NCBI RefSeq assembly: GCF_017794965.1
Contig: NZ_CP051240.1
Coordinates: 1,798,001 to 1,862,000, forward strand
Source: Alcanivorax sp.
GTDB lineage: Bacteria; Pseudomonadota; Gammaproteobacteria; Pseudomonadales; Alcanivoracaceae
Direction: 5' to 3'
DNA: 64,000 bases
The notes beneath the pieces were generated by a model, which saw only the letters and a list, made by a program, of their open reading frames with translations, did no database searches and was not told the DNA's origin. Each line of letters starts with the position of its first letter. Within the stretch, counting starts at the first letter, position 1. Both the position numbers and the translations under genes were made by a program. Positions 8,253 through 16,624 of the stretch are shown in pieces.

Positions 8253-8622
8253 TGTTACGCCGCCAGGCTTCATACTGCAGGATATCCGCCCGGCACTGCT
8301 GCCAGACCCTGGCCAACACCCCCAGATCATCCATCAGGCCCAGCGCGAGAATGGGATCCGGAATGGCATCCAGCGGCATCATGAAGTACACCAGCGCGCC
8401 GGCAACGGAAAGGAGCGTGGCACCGGGTAAATCCGGATAGCGTCCAGTGGCCCAGTCGTACAGCATGGCTGCCAGCAGCTTGAGCTGCGCGGCCCCTTCT
8501 CCCAGCCGCACGGAAAGCTTTTCACTGCGACGTCCGGCCAGCGTTGCAAGCCAGCGAGTGGCCGAAACAGAGCGGACGATGCGCCCTGCCCTTGCCAGTG
8601 CCTGCCTGCGGAAAGGATTAAT
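8227..8622 (-). CDS. DUF1232 membrane protein, possible ATT start
   Basis: 131 aa if started at ATT 8622, 94 aa if started at GTG 8511. The DUF1232 core (hydrophobic stretch followed by P-L-D-A-I-P-D-P and G-L-M-D-D) is near the C-terminus in either case. The ATT overlaps the parA stop (ATTAA) and has AGGAG 7 bases upstream, and the extra 37 residues are in frame, basic and amphipathic. No ATG, GTG or TTG with a ribosome site lies between 8622 and 8511. The unusual start is an inference; function of the family is unknown. Confidence 0.65.
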   Translation of the reverse strand: MNPFRRQALARAGRIVRSVSATRWLATLAGRRSEKLSVRLGEGAAQLKLLAAMLYDWATGRYPDLPGATLLSVAGALVYFMMPLDAIPDPILALGLMDDLGVLARVWQQCRADILQYEAWRRNNEGADGGQ

Positions 8623-9397
8623 GTGACAGCTCCTGGAACAGCGCCCGGTACTCCTCTGTGAGTTTGTGACGAGGCTGCAGGTTCACCAACGGGGTGGCGC
8701 GCTCATGGGATTCGCGCATGACCACACTGGAAGACAGTTTGCTTTCCAGAATAGGCAGCCCCTCTTCCTGCAGCGACGCCACCAGCTCCTGGGGTAACCG
8801 TGCACGGGGCTGATACTGGTTAACAATGATGCCTTCCACTTTCAGTTCATCATTGTGATCTTCCCGTGCTTCCTGGATGTTTTCCAGAAGCGTGTAGAGA
8901 GCCTTGCGGGAAAAGGCGTCACAATCGAACGGAATCAGCACCCGGTCAGCCGCTATCAGTGCAGACAAGGTATAAAAATTGTAGGCGGGAGGAGTATCCA
9001 CAAAGATGGTGTCGAAGTCCCGTGACAGGGTCTTCAGCAAGCCACGCAGTTTGTAGATCTTGTGCTTGGACTCCAGCATGTGCTCGATTTCGCCCAGCTC
9101 ACCATCGGATGGCAAAACGTACAGGTTCTCGAAAGGCGTGGCGTGCACATAGTCACGAGGCTCTTTCTCCTTGAGTCTGAAGGAGAGCGTCTGGGCAAAG
9201 AAGGTACCGATATTGGGCTTGGGTCCTTCCCCATGGCTGTAGGCATCCATTCCCAGCAAGTACTGGCTGGCGTTACACTGCGGATCCAGATCCACCACCA
9301 GGGTCCGGTTACCCTCGGCAGCACTGATAGCCGCCAGATTCACCGTGATACTCGACTTGCCTACCCCCCCTTTCTGGTTAAACACCACACGACGCAT
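8618..9397 (-). CDS. ParA-family ATPase (orphan)
   Basis: 259 aa. Deviant Walker A K-G-G-V-G-K-S-S at residues 9-16, Walker A' D-L-D-P-Q, and Walker B I-F-V-D-T-P-P, all in ParA/Soj order. Such ATPases form nucleotide-dependent dimers that position DNA or protein cargo. No parB or centromere-like array is next to it, so it is an orphan; cargo is unknown. It heads a run with DUF1232 and DUF805. AAGGAGAACAAGGA precedes ATG 9397. Two inverted DnaA boxes lie about 140 bases upstream. Confidence 0.85.
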   Translation of the reverse strand: MRRVVFNQKGGVGKSSITVNLAAISAAEGNRTLVVDLDPQCNASQYLLGMDAYSHGEGPKPNIGTFFAQTLSFRLKEKEPRDYVHATPFENLYVLPSDGELGEIEHMLESKHKIYKLRGLLKTLSRDFDTIFVDTPPAYNFYTLSALIAADRVLIPFDCDAFSRKALYTLLENIQEAREDHNDELKVEGIIVNQYQPRARLPQELVASLQEEGLPILESKLSSSVVMRESHERATPLVNLQPRHKLTEEYRALFQELSH

Positions 9398-9538
9398 TCC
9401 TTGTTCTCCTTAAACAGCTCGGATGAGGGCCGCGGCCTGGCCGCAACAGACCGCAGGCGCAGTGCTGCACAGGCAGCAAACAGATGCTGAATCATACACA
9501 GCTCCCCAGCTGACTCACAGTGCCCACAAGGACACCCG

Positions 9539-9561
9539 TTATTCACAGAAGCTGTGGATAA
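9539..9561. promoter_or_regulatory. Pair of inverted DnaA-box-like 9-mers
   Basis: TTATTCACA at 9539-9547 fits the TTATNCACA consensus, and TGTGGATAA at 9553-9561 is the reverse complement of the perfect box TTATCCACA. They face each other with a 5-base gap in the region between the divergent parA and P450 genes. No AT-rich unwinding region or other box was seen, so a replication origin is unlikely; DnaA control of parA is possible. The rest of 9398-9796 holds nothing else I can name. Confidence 0.5.
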
Positions 9562-9796
9562 CCCACTTGATAACCTCTTGAAGAGTCGCCAAAGCGCGGG
9601 CCTGACTGTCGCCGGGCAAAACTGCTCAAAAATCGCTCCGCCACTGCCGGTTTTTCACGCGTTTCACGTTCTTGGTGATCATATCAGGCCGTTTTTGCGC
9701 CGTGAGTAAACACATATTCAAATTTCATCTCGGCACTATTGCCTGGACCGGGAATACAGCGCTAATAGTAAACACAGTGTTGACCGGAGAATAACA

Positions 9797-11140
9797 ATGT
9801 TGCAGCCCTACAGCAGTGTGCCCGCCACCAGTCACCTCAAGGCCATTCCCGGTAATCGCGGCTGGCCCGTTGTCGGCTCCACCCTGGCGTTAATGAAAGA
9901 CCCCATTGGTATCATGCGTCGTCGCTACCAGCGCTACGGCCCTATCTCCTGGACCAGTGCCTTTGGACTGCGCATGGTCTACATGATGGGCCCTGAGGCA
10001 AACCAGTTCGTGATGCTTAATCGGGGCGAGTTGTTCTCCAATCACGATGGTTGGGACTACTTCATCGGTAAATTCTTCCATCGCGGCATCATGCTACTGG
10101 ACTTCGATGAGCACAAATGGCATCGCAAGATCATGCAGCAGGCATTCAACCGGGATGTGCTCAAAGGCTACCTTGAGCGCATGGGACCGCACATTCAATC
10201 CGGCATCGAAGACTGGCATACCGTACCGGACTTTCATGTGCTCAATGCGGTGAAACAGTTGACCCTGGATCTGGCCACAGATGTGTTCATGGGCTATGAG
10301 CTGGGCCCCGAGGCGGACTCCATCAACACCGCATTCATAGATACGGTGCGGGCAGGCACCGCGCTGGTTCGCGCCAATGTACCCGGCGGACGCTGGTCAA
10401 AAGGTCTCAAGGGACGCAAGGTGCTGGAAAAATTCTTCCGCAAGGAACTGCCAGCCAAGCGCGCCAGCAAGGATTCAGATCTGTTCAGTGTGCTATGCCA
10501 TGCCAGCACCGAAGACGGTCAACAGTTCTCTGACGATGATGTGGTCAACCACATGATTTTCCTGATGATGGCGGCCCATGATACCTCCACCATCACCCTC
10601 TCTACCCTGTTCTACTACCTGGCCAAAAACCCGCAATGGCAGGAACGCCTGCGGGAAGAAAGCCGGGCATTGAACAAGACCTGTATCGACTACGAGGACC
10701 TGGCCAGCCTGACGGGGATCGGTATGGCCATGAAGGAAGCGCTGCGACTTTGCGCGCCTGTTCCTTCCATGCCCAGGCGGACAGTGAAAGATGTGGAATT
10801 TCAGGGCTATCTGATCCCCAAGGGCAGCTTCATTACTATCAGCCCTTACTTTACCCATTACATGGAAGAACTGTGGCCGGAACCGGAGAAATTCGACCCG
10901 GAGCGCTTCAGTGAAGAACGCCGGGAGGACAAGGTGCATCCCTATGCCTGGGTGCCCTTTGGCGGCGGAGCCCACAAATGTATCGGGCTGCATTTTGCGG
11001 AAATGCAGGTAAAGGCCATCCTGCACCAGGTGCTGTTGAAATACCGTTGGAGCGTACCCGCTGGCTACGAAATGCCGGTAGACCTGACCAGCCTGCCCGT
11101 GCCCGGCGATGGGCTTCCGGTGAAGCTGGAAAGGATTTGA
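9797..11140 (+). CDS. Cytochrome P450
   Basis: 447 aa. The haem-binding loop F-G-G-G-A-H-K-C-I-G gives the thiolate ligand Cys395; the K-helix E-A-L-R and the I-helix A-A-H-D-T-S (oxygen activation) are present. The protein is soluble in type, without an N-terminal membrane anchor, and would need separate ferredoxin and reductase, which are not encoded here. The overall pattern resembles CYP51/CYP120-like bacterial P450s more than the alkane hydroxylase CYP153, but I cannot name the family or substrate. GGAG at 9786-9789 supports ATG 9797. A heptamer array starts 1 base after the stop. Confidence 0.88.
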   Translation: MLQPYSSVPATSHLKAIPGNRGWPVVGSTLALMKDPIGIMRRRYQRYGPISWTSAFGLRMVYMMGPEANQFVMLNRGELFSNHDGWDYFIGKFFHRGIMLLDFDEHKWHRKIMQQAFNRDVLKGYLERMGPHIQSGIEDWHTVPDFHVLNAVKQLTLDLATDVFMGYELGPEADSINTAFIDTVRAGTALVRANVPGGRWSKGLKGRKVLEKFFRKELPAKRASKDSDLFSVLCHASTEDGQQFSDDDVVNHMIFLMMAAHDTSTITLSTLFYYLAKNPQWQERLREESRALNKTCIDYEDLASLTGIGMAMKEALRLCAPVPSMPRRTVKDVEFQGYLIPKGSFITISPYFTHYMEELWPEPEKFDPERFSEERREDKVHPYAWVPFGGGAHKCIGLHFAEMQVKAILHQVLLKYRWSVPAGYEMPVDLTSLPVPGDGLPVKLERI

Positions 11141-11141
11141 G

Positions 11142-11222
11142 AGTTGAAAGTTGAAAAGATCAAAAGGCTAAACACCGGTAGACTTCAAGGTATGCCTTTC
11201 GAAACTCGCTTCTCGTGACTCG
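11142..11222. repeat. Heptamer arrays D/E, inverted pair after P450
   Basis: AGTTGAA twice (11142-11155), then an AAGATCAAAA core, then AAACTCG, CTTCTCG, TGACTCG (11202-11222). Layout and core resemble 60041-60152. The right half is also shared with 16191-16215. Confidence 0.65.
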
Positions 11223-11325
11223 CCACTTTTCCATTGCCCTGACAGATCGCTTGCAGGCATACCCTGAGGGCACACAGGGTTCCTACCGCGCTAGCGATCT
11301 AACAGGCCCTTGCCTCACCCCAACG

Positions 11326-11412
11326 CGTAGGGCGGAAATTGGCGAGGGCCAATCTCCGCCATCCGTACCAACAAAAAGGCGGAGATCGGCTATCGCCGAT
11401 TTCCGCCCTACG
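11326..11412. repeat. Palindrome type A, single copy
   Basis: About 87 bp with ends CGTAGGGCGGAAAT and ATTTCCGCCCTACG; same family as the A part of the 4827-5832 array. Confidence 0.85.
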
Positions 11413-11431
11413 TTTCACAGTGATAGGCGCC

Positions 11432-11488
11432 TGCAGGAGTGGTCCTTGGACCACGAAAGCGCTTCGCAGTGGAGCCACCGCTCCTGCA
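11432..11488. repeat. Palindrome type B, single copy
   Basis: 57 bp, ends TGCAGGAGTGG and CCGCTCCTGCA; same family as the B part of the 4827-5832 array. The order A then B is kept here too. Confidence 0.85.
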
Positions 11489-11568
11489 AGTGCGTGTATC
11501 TCGTCATTTGGCGACAGCCGGTTTCTGTCTTACCGGCCAATCACAGGCTCTCTTGTGAGAAGAAATTC

Positions 11569-11624
11569 TGTGGGAGCTTGCTTGCAAGCGAATCTACCCC
11601 ATCGCGTGCAGGCCCGCTCCCACA
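11569..11624. repeat. REP-type palindrome pair
   Basis: Inverted arms of the GTGGGAGCTTGCTTGCAAGC type. With the A and B palindromes and the heptamer pair it fills most of the gap 11141-11701; no gene is seen there. Confidence 0.75.
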
Positions 11625-11701
11625 ACAATACATTCCATCATTGGTGTGAACCGTTTTTCCCTCTGTGCTCTCCGTGACCTCTGTGGTGAAACAGGCGTTG
11701 A

Positions 11702-13066
11702 TCACACGGTAATCCGTTCGCCCTGCCGCAGGGTCACCAGTTCTTCCGCCGCCGTGGGATGAATCCCCACGGTGGCGTCGAAGTCCGCCTTGGTAGCGCC
11801 CATCTTGATGGCGACCGCAAAACCCTGGGTGATTTCAGCTGCGTCTTCACCGGCCATGTGCAACCCAACGACCCGGTCGGAGGCATCATCCACGATGAGT
11901 TTCAGCATGGAACGCACCTGCCGGTCGCCAAGGGTATAGCGCATGGGACGGAAGCTACTCTTGTACACCCGGACGGCACCGGAGTGAGCCAGCGCTTCTT
12001 CCTGTGTCATCCCCACCGTACCGATGTTGGGGTGACTGAACACGGCCGTCGCCACATTGCGATAATCCAGCGGCGCCAGGGGCTTGTCTTTGCCATACAG
12101 GTACGCCGCCAGCCACATGCCCTCGGCCAGGGCCACCGGAGTAAGCTGAAGGCGATCAATCACGTCACCCAGCGCAAACACCCCTTTGATACTGGTCTCA
12201 TAGTGCTCATCCACCATAATCGCCCCGCCAGGGGTTAACGCCGGCATGGCTGAATCGGCAAAAAGATTGTCCAGCAAGGGTATCCGCCCGGTGGCGTAGA
12301 ACACCTCATCAAATATCAGCTGCTCACCACTGTCCGTAAAGACCTGCTTGCCTCCCGGTCCCGGCTCAATGCGGACCACATCGGTGTTGAAACGCAGCGT
12401 AGTGCCATGTTCCGCCATCTGTTCGGCAACAAACTCACGGATGTCAGTATCAAAGCCGCGCAGGAAAAGCTCTCCACGGTAAATCTGGGTTACCTGGCAA
12501 CCCAGCCCCTGAAGAATCCCGGCAAACTCTGTGGCGATGTAGCCGCCCCCCACCACGGCCACGCGTTTGGGTAGCTGCTCCAGATAGAAGAGGTCATCGG
12601 AGATGCGCACATGCTCCCTGCCGGGAAAGTCCGGCACGAAGGGCTTGCCACCCACGGCCACCAGAATCTTGTCCGTGCGGATCAACCGGTCGCCCACGGA
12701 AACCGTTCCCGGGCCTTCTATTCGGCCATGGCCTTCTATAATGGTGACACCCGCCTGATCAAGGATGCGCTTGTAGATACTGTTCAGCCGTTCGATTTCG
12801 CGGGTCTTGTTGTTGCGCAGAGTATTCCAGTCGAACGTCCAGTCAGAAACGCGATATCCGAAATCTTCCGCCAGTGCGAACTCATCCGGAAAGTGGGCAC
12901 CGTAGGAGAACAGTTTCTTGGGCACACAGCCCACATTCACACAGGTACCGCCAAAAAAACGCTCTTCCACAATGGCGACCCGGGCACCGTGGCCGGCGGC
13001 CATACGCGCAGCCCGTACCCCTCCAGAGCCTGCACCAATTACCACCAGATCGAATTCGCTAGTCAC
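11702..13066 (-). CDS. gor: Glutathione-disulfide reductase
   Basis: 454 aa FAD/NADPH oxidoreductase that keeps glutathione reduced in the cytoplasm. FAD-binding G-A-G-S-G-G at residues 11-16; redox-active disulfide G-T-C-V-N-V-G-C with Cys42 and Cys47; NADPH-binding G-G-G-Y-I-A; C-terminal H-P-T-A-A-E-E with the catalytic-base His436. The H-P-T-A-A-E-E end and the GTCVNVGC spacing favour glutathione reductase over lipoamide dehydrogenase or mercuric reductase. The gene ends 50 bases after the start region of the FMN glutamate-synthase-like gene's terminus and is on the same strand, but co-transcription is not proven. Confidence 0.92.
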   Translation of the reverse strand: MTSEFDLVVIGAGSGGVRAARMAAGHGARVAIVEERFFGGTCVNVGCVPKKLFSYGAHFPDEFALAEDFGYRVSDWTFDWNTLRNNKTREIERLNSIYKRILDQAGVTIIEGHGRIEGPGTVSVGDRLIRTDKILVAVGGKPFVPDFPGREHVRISDDLFYLEQLPKRVAVVGGGYIATEFAGILQGLGCQVTQIYRGELFLRGFDTDIREFVAEQMAEHGTTLRFNTDVVRIEPGPGGKQVFTDSGEQLIFDEVFYATGRIPLLDNLFADSAMPALTPGGAIMVDEHYETSIKGVFALGDVIDRLQLTPVALAEGMWLAAYLYGKDKPLAPLDYRNVATAVFSHPNIGTVGMTQEEALAHSGAVRVYKSSFRPMRYTLGDRQVRSMLKLIVDDASDRVVGLHMAGEDAAEITQGFAVAIKMGATKADFDATVGIHPTAAEELVTLRQGERITV

Positions 13067-13116
13067 TCGCTACTCCCTGAATACTCGTGTTAATAATGAC
13101 TGGCCAATAGCCATCC

Positions 13117-14721
13117 CTATGGACGTTCATTGGATGCCGTTGAGGCGGATACGTTACGCATTCCTGTCTGCCAACGCACCTGTACAGGCTGTTCACTGGG
13201 TCGACCATGTTCCAGGTGGTGCCCTGGCGCGACCCCGGGCCAGAGATAATCCAGCGGGATGGATTCACCATTACTGCTCAGCATGCGCGCATGGTGGCGT
13301 TGCAACTGGCGAGGTTCGGAGACACCACAGGAATGGGCGATGGTTTCCACCTCCTTGACCAAATTGTCATGGAAGTACGCCACCCGCTGGGCCTTATCCT
13401 CCGGCACCAGTCCCCGCTGTAGCCGTGGATTATGGGTGGTCACCCCCGTCGGACAGGTATTGCGATTGCACTGCAGGGCCTGAATGCAACCCAGCGCAAA
13501 CATGTAGCCACGGGCAGAAACACAGAAATCGGCGCCTGCCGCAATCGCCCAGGCCACCATGCTGGGGTTGATCAACTTACCGGAAGCAATGATGCGAATG
13601 CGGTCCTTGAGCCCGTAGCCGTCGCGAAGATCCACCACCAGCGGCAGGGATTCAGCCAGGTAAAGCCCAACATCATCCATCAACGACATGGGCGCCGCGC
13701 CGGTACCGCCATCACCGCTGTCGATGGTCATGAAATCCGGCGCGGACTCAGGGCCGCGCTCATGGATGGCCAAAAACAGCTCCTCCAGCCACGCCCAGGC
13801 GCCCAAAACGAACTTGATGCCTGTGGGCTTGCCAGTCACCTGTCGGACGTGATCGATCAGATCCAGTAGCGAGTGGGCATCATGCACCGACGGCTGGGCA
13901 TTCGGGCTGATGGAGGCCTCGCCAGCCGCAATGCCTCGAATCGCAGCAATTTCGTCAGTGACCTTGTCAGCCGGCAGAATACCGCCTTTACCGGGCTTAG
14001 CGCCCTGGCTGAGTTTGATCTCGAACATCTTCACCTGCTGATGAGAGGCCACCTCTCGCAGCTTGTCATCATCCAGGTTGCCATCCTTGTCCCGCACGCC
14101 ATAACGGGCCGTGCCAATCTGCATGACGATGTCACAGCCACCCTCCAGATGGTATGGCGACAGCCCCCCTTCGCCGGTGTTCATCCAGCAATTGGCCATG
14201 GCAGCCCCTCGCGACAATGCCTGCACCGCCGGACGGGAAAGCGCCCCGTAACTCATTCCTGAAATATTGAAGATGCTGCGCGCCACATAGGGCTGATCAC
14301 AATGGGGGCCGATCATGGTCGGCAGGGTTTCGGCCGCATTGCGCTCCAGGGTGGGATACGGGCAGTTCATGAAGATCACCCGCCCAGCCCCGATCTGCTT
14401 GGTGGACCCGAACGCCGAGGTGTTGCTGAGATTCTTTGCGGCCCGGTATACCCAGCTCCGTTGAGCCCGGTTGAACGGTAGCTCCTCACGGTCCATGGCA
14501 AAGAAATACTGGCGGAAGAATTCCCCCATATGCTCGAAGAAATAGCGAAAACGCCCCACCAGCGGGAAGTTACGCCTGATCGCATGGGTCTTCTGAAAGT
14601 ACCGGTCCTGCACCCATAACCCCAGAGCAATCAGGCTGAGCACCAACACCAACACCAGAAATCCCAGCGCCAGCCAGGCGATGATTCCTGCCAGCCAGGG
14701 TTGCAGTTGTTCCGGAAACAT
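13117..14721 (-). CDS. Membrane-anchored FMN-binding glutamate synthase family protein
   Basis: 534 aa. One or two N-terminal hydrophobic helices (about residues 9-36) are followed by a domain like the FMN/synthase half of glutamate synthase large subunits: N-I-S-G-M-S-Y-G-A-L-S, the T-G-E-G-G-L-S segment, S-Q-G-A-K-P-G-K-G-G, and C-N-R-N-T-C-P-T-G-V near the end with cysteines that may hold an iron-sulfur cluster. There is no glutaminase domain, so it is not a complete glutamate synthase; its substrate is unknown. AGGAG 6 bases before ATG 14721 decides the start over the longer frame. Downstream lies gor. Confidence 0.85.
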   Translation of the reverse strand: MFPEQLQPWLAGIIAWLALGFLVLVLVLSLIALGLWVQDRYFQKTHAIRRNFPLVGRFRYFFEHMGEFFRQYFFAMDREELPFNRAQRSWVYRAAKNLSNTSAFGSTKQIGAGRVIFMNCPYPTLERNAAETLPTMIGPHCDQPYVARSIFNISGMSYGALSRPAVQALSRGAAMANCWMNTGEGGLSPYHLEGGCDIVMQIGTARYGVRDKDGNLDDDKLREVASHQQVKMFEIKLSQGAKPGKGGILPADKVTDEIAAIRGIAAGEASISPNAQPSVHDAHSLLDLIDHVRQVTGKPTGIKFVLGAWAWLEELFLAIHERGPESAPDFMTIDSGDGGTGAAPMSLMDDVGLYLAESLPLVVDLRDGYGLKDRIRIIASGKLINPSMVAWAIAAGADFCVSARGYMFALGCIQALQCNRNTCPTGVTTHNPRLQRGLVPEDKAQRVAYFHDNLVKEVETIAHSCGVSEPRQLQRHHARMLSSNGESIPLDYLWPGVAPGHHLEHGRPSEQPVQVRWQTGMRNVSASTASNERP

Positions 14722-14956
14722 ACACGCTCCTTGTGAGATCACAGTGGTGAAAAAATGATCACCGGTATTGGGCCCTGAGCACCAGGGTTGTATGATGGTA
14801 GGCCGTCTTCATGAACGTTGAGTCAGCTATCTTGCCATTCTATCGGGCAAGACTGGGCCATCAATATCAGGAAGACCACAATAAGGGGGCTCGTCCGCTT
14901 GTCACGGGCGAAATATAACGAAAGGCTTCGGCCGAAAAAAACCGGGTACGGGAATA

Positions 14957-15604
14957 ATGAGAAAAGGCGCTATGCTGGCATTGTGTGTCAGCGGCACTCT
15001 CTGTCTGTCCAGTCTGGCAGGCACTGTCTACGCCAGCGATATCTACAAATATCGTGCAGCTGACGGCACCATCCTGTTCACTGACCAACCCCAGGAGCGG
15101 GTAGGCAGTGGTCATACCCTGTTGTCCGTTCGCAAGGGCTGGAGCTACACTCCTCGCGCCCTCACCGCCACCGAGCGGGACCGTTACGACAGCCTGATCT
15201 CCCTCGCGGCCACCCGGTTCGATGTTGAGCCGGCATTGGTCAAGGCTGTTATTCATGCAGAATCCCTGTTTGATCCCCAGGCCGTCTCCCGGGTGGGCGC
15301 CCAGGGCCTGATGCAGCTGATGCCGGAAACCGCCAACTACCTGGAAGTCAGCAACCCCTTTGACGCTCGCCAGAATATCCTCGGCGGCACGCGCTTTCTC
15401 GCCTATCTGAAAGGCAAATTCAGCGAACTGGATAATATTCTGGCCGCCTACAACGCCGGCGAAGGCAACGTACGGCGCTACGGCGGCATCCCACCGTTCA
15501 AGGAAACCCAGGCCTATGTCCGCAAGGTGAAGCAGCTGAAGCAACGCTATGCCGGCCACTTCTCGAAAGGCATGGGTGAAGAAGAAGTCGTCGCGGCTCG
15601 GTAA
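14957..15604 (+). CDS. Lytic transglycosylase with DUF4124-like N-terminus
   Basis: 215 aa. A signal peptide of about 26 residues ends at V-Y-A-S; a short domain with I-Y-K-Y-R-A-A-D-G-T (DUF4124 type) follows, then an SLT lysozyme-like domain from about residue 80. The catalytic glutamate lies in I-H-A-E-S-L-F-D-P, followed by G-A-Q-G-L-M-Q-L-M-P and Y-N-A-G-E-G-N-V, all family signatures. It should cleave murein glycan strands in the periplasm with 1,6-anhydro product formation. It stands alone and a heptamer array begins 7 bases after the stop. Confidence 0.9.
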   Translation: MRKGAMLALCVSGTLCLSSLAGTVYASDIYKYRAADGTILFTDQPQERVGSGHTLLSVRKGWSYTPRALTATERDRYDSLISLAATRFDVEPALVKAVIHAESLFDPQAVSRVGAQGLMQLMPETANYLEVSNPFDARQNILGGTRFLAYLKGKFSELDNILAAYNAGEGNVRRYGGIPPFKETQAYVRKVKQLKQRYAGHFSKGMGEEEVVAAR

Positions 15605-15610
15605 ACCCAG

Positions 15611-15764
15611 TTTAAAGTTGAAAGTTCAAAGTTTAAAAGCGCGGCCAAACTACTCGTGCTCTGCTGTCCCGTGCCCGCGATTTTTGGATTTCAACCGCGA
15701 GGCACCTAAACATGAAACGCTGCAAGCCTTTCACGCGTTTCAACTTTGAACTTTCAACTTTAAA
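15611..15764. repeat. Heptamer array D, inverted pair
   Basis: Left: TTTAAAG, TTGAAAG, TTCAAAG, TTTAAAA (15611-15638). Right: GTTTCAA, CTTTGAA, CTTTCAA, CTTTAAA (15737-15764), the reverse complement type. Each arm touches the 3' end of a gene: the transglycosylase on the left and the Rieske protein on the right. Confidence 0.75.
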
Positions 15765-15771
15765 CTCGTTC

Positions 15772-16068
15772 CTAGGCTTCCACCCCCAACCAGGGCCCAT
15801 CATAATCAATCCGATACTGCTCAAGCCGGTAATTGGCGGTCATGCACTGCCCTGTTCGCAGGGAGAATTCCATGCCGTGGCCTGGGCAGCGCAGCTGGCT
15901 GCCGGTGACCGTGCAACGATCAAGGGGGAAGTCCGCATGGGGGCAACGGCGCTGTACCAGCCAGGTCTGGCCGTCTTCGTGAATCAGCAATAGCTCCTCA
16001 CGCCCTAACCGCACCGGCATGCGCAAACCGTCATACAGATCCATGGTTCTTACCAGACGATGAAACAT
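15772..16068 (-). CDS. Small Rieske [2Fe-2S] protein
   Basis: 98 aa. A single Rieske fold with C-P-H-A-D-F-P-L and C-P-G-H-G-M-E-F, giving the two Cys and two His ligands. It probably acts as a soluble electron carrier, like the ferredoxin components of dioxygenases or nitrite-reductase small subunits. No oxygenase is adjacent, so its partner is unknown. I start at ATG 16068, where GGGAGG lies 6 bases upstream; the longer frame begins at 16137 without support. Confidence 0.85.
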   Translation of the reverse strand: MFHRLVRTMDLYDGLRMPVRLGREELLLIHEDGQTWLVQRRCPHADFPLDRCTVTGSQLRCPGHGMEFSLRTGQCMTANYRLEQYRIDYDGPWLGVEA

Positions 16069-16164
16069 GCACACCCTCCCGTAAATGGAATTAGCTTCGA
16101 GTCGATTTGCAGCCCCGCGCCATTCGCTTACTGGCAAGTCCGCCCCGCAACAACGTCAGACCCG

Positions 16165-16282
16165 TGCTGTAGGAGCTCCCTTCCAGGGGGCGAAACTCGC
16201 TTCTCGTGACTCCCCACTATCCCATTACCCTTTAAGATCGCTTGCAGGCATACCCTGAAGGGCACAGAGAGCTCCTACAGCA
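16165..16282. repeat. 118-bp element with 14-bp perfect terminal inverted repeats
   Basis: Ends TGCTGTAGGAGCTC (16165-16178) and GAGCTCCTACAGCA (16269-16282). Its interior includes the heptamer-like text GAAACTCGCTTCTCGTGACT and a GCTTGCAGGCATACCCTGA stretch, both also found at 11199-11275. It is related to the REP and B palindromes by its ends. Confidence 0.7.
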
Positions 16283-16297
16283 TCCTGCCACAACGTA

Positions 16298-16322
16298 AAA
16301 AGCCCGCTTATGCGGGCTTTTT
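16298..16322 (-). terminator. Rho-independent terminator, probably of ppsA
   Basis: AAAAAGCCCGC, TTAT loop, GCGGGCTTTTT; symmetric, so it could work both ways. The inverted-repeat element copy 2 separates it from the ppsA stop. Confidence 0.8.
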
Positions 16323-16355
16323 ACTGTGCGATGAAGCACTGGACGGGTCAAGCCA

Positions 16356-16620
16356 GGGAGCCTCTGAATAACTCCTTGCATGCTCAGTCTTTCAGGCTGG
16401 TTTGCAATCTAGGCGCGCTTTTGAAGGTGTATGTCCATCCATCAAAAAAGCGCAACAACGAGTGCGGGCCAGCATGAAAGACCCGGAGGGCGCGGCCTGG
16501 AGCGCACATCTGCTGCGCCTTGTCTCTCGGAAAGGGAACCACCCTGACCATCGAGACAAGACACAACAGCTGTACGCTCCAGACCACGCTGAGTACGCAA
16601 GGAGTTGTTCAAAGGCTCCC
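16356..16620. mobile_element. MITE-like element, copy 2
   Basis: 265 bp, in the opposite orientation to copies 1 and 3, with diverged right terminus (TTGTTCAAAGGCTCCC). It ends 4 bases from the ppsA stop codon, between the gene and its likely terminator. No transposase is encoded and no clear target duplication is seen. Confidence 0.85.
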
Positions 16621-16624
16621 TAGG

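Noticed and set aside
9539..9561. Replication origin
   Set aside because: Only two DnaA boxes, no AT-rich unwinding element, no dnaA, dnaN or gidA nearby.
11215..11649. 144-codon gene after P450
   Set aside because: The frame spans the A, B and REP palindromes; no domain and no ribosome site.
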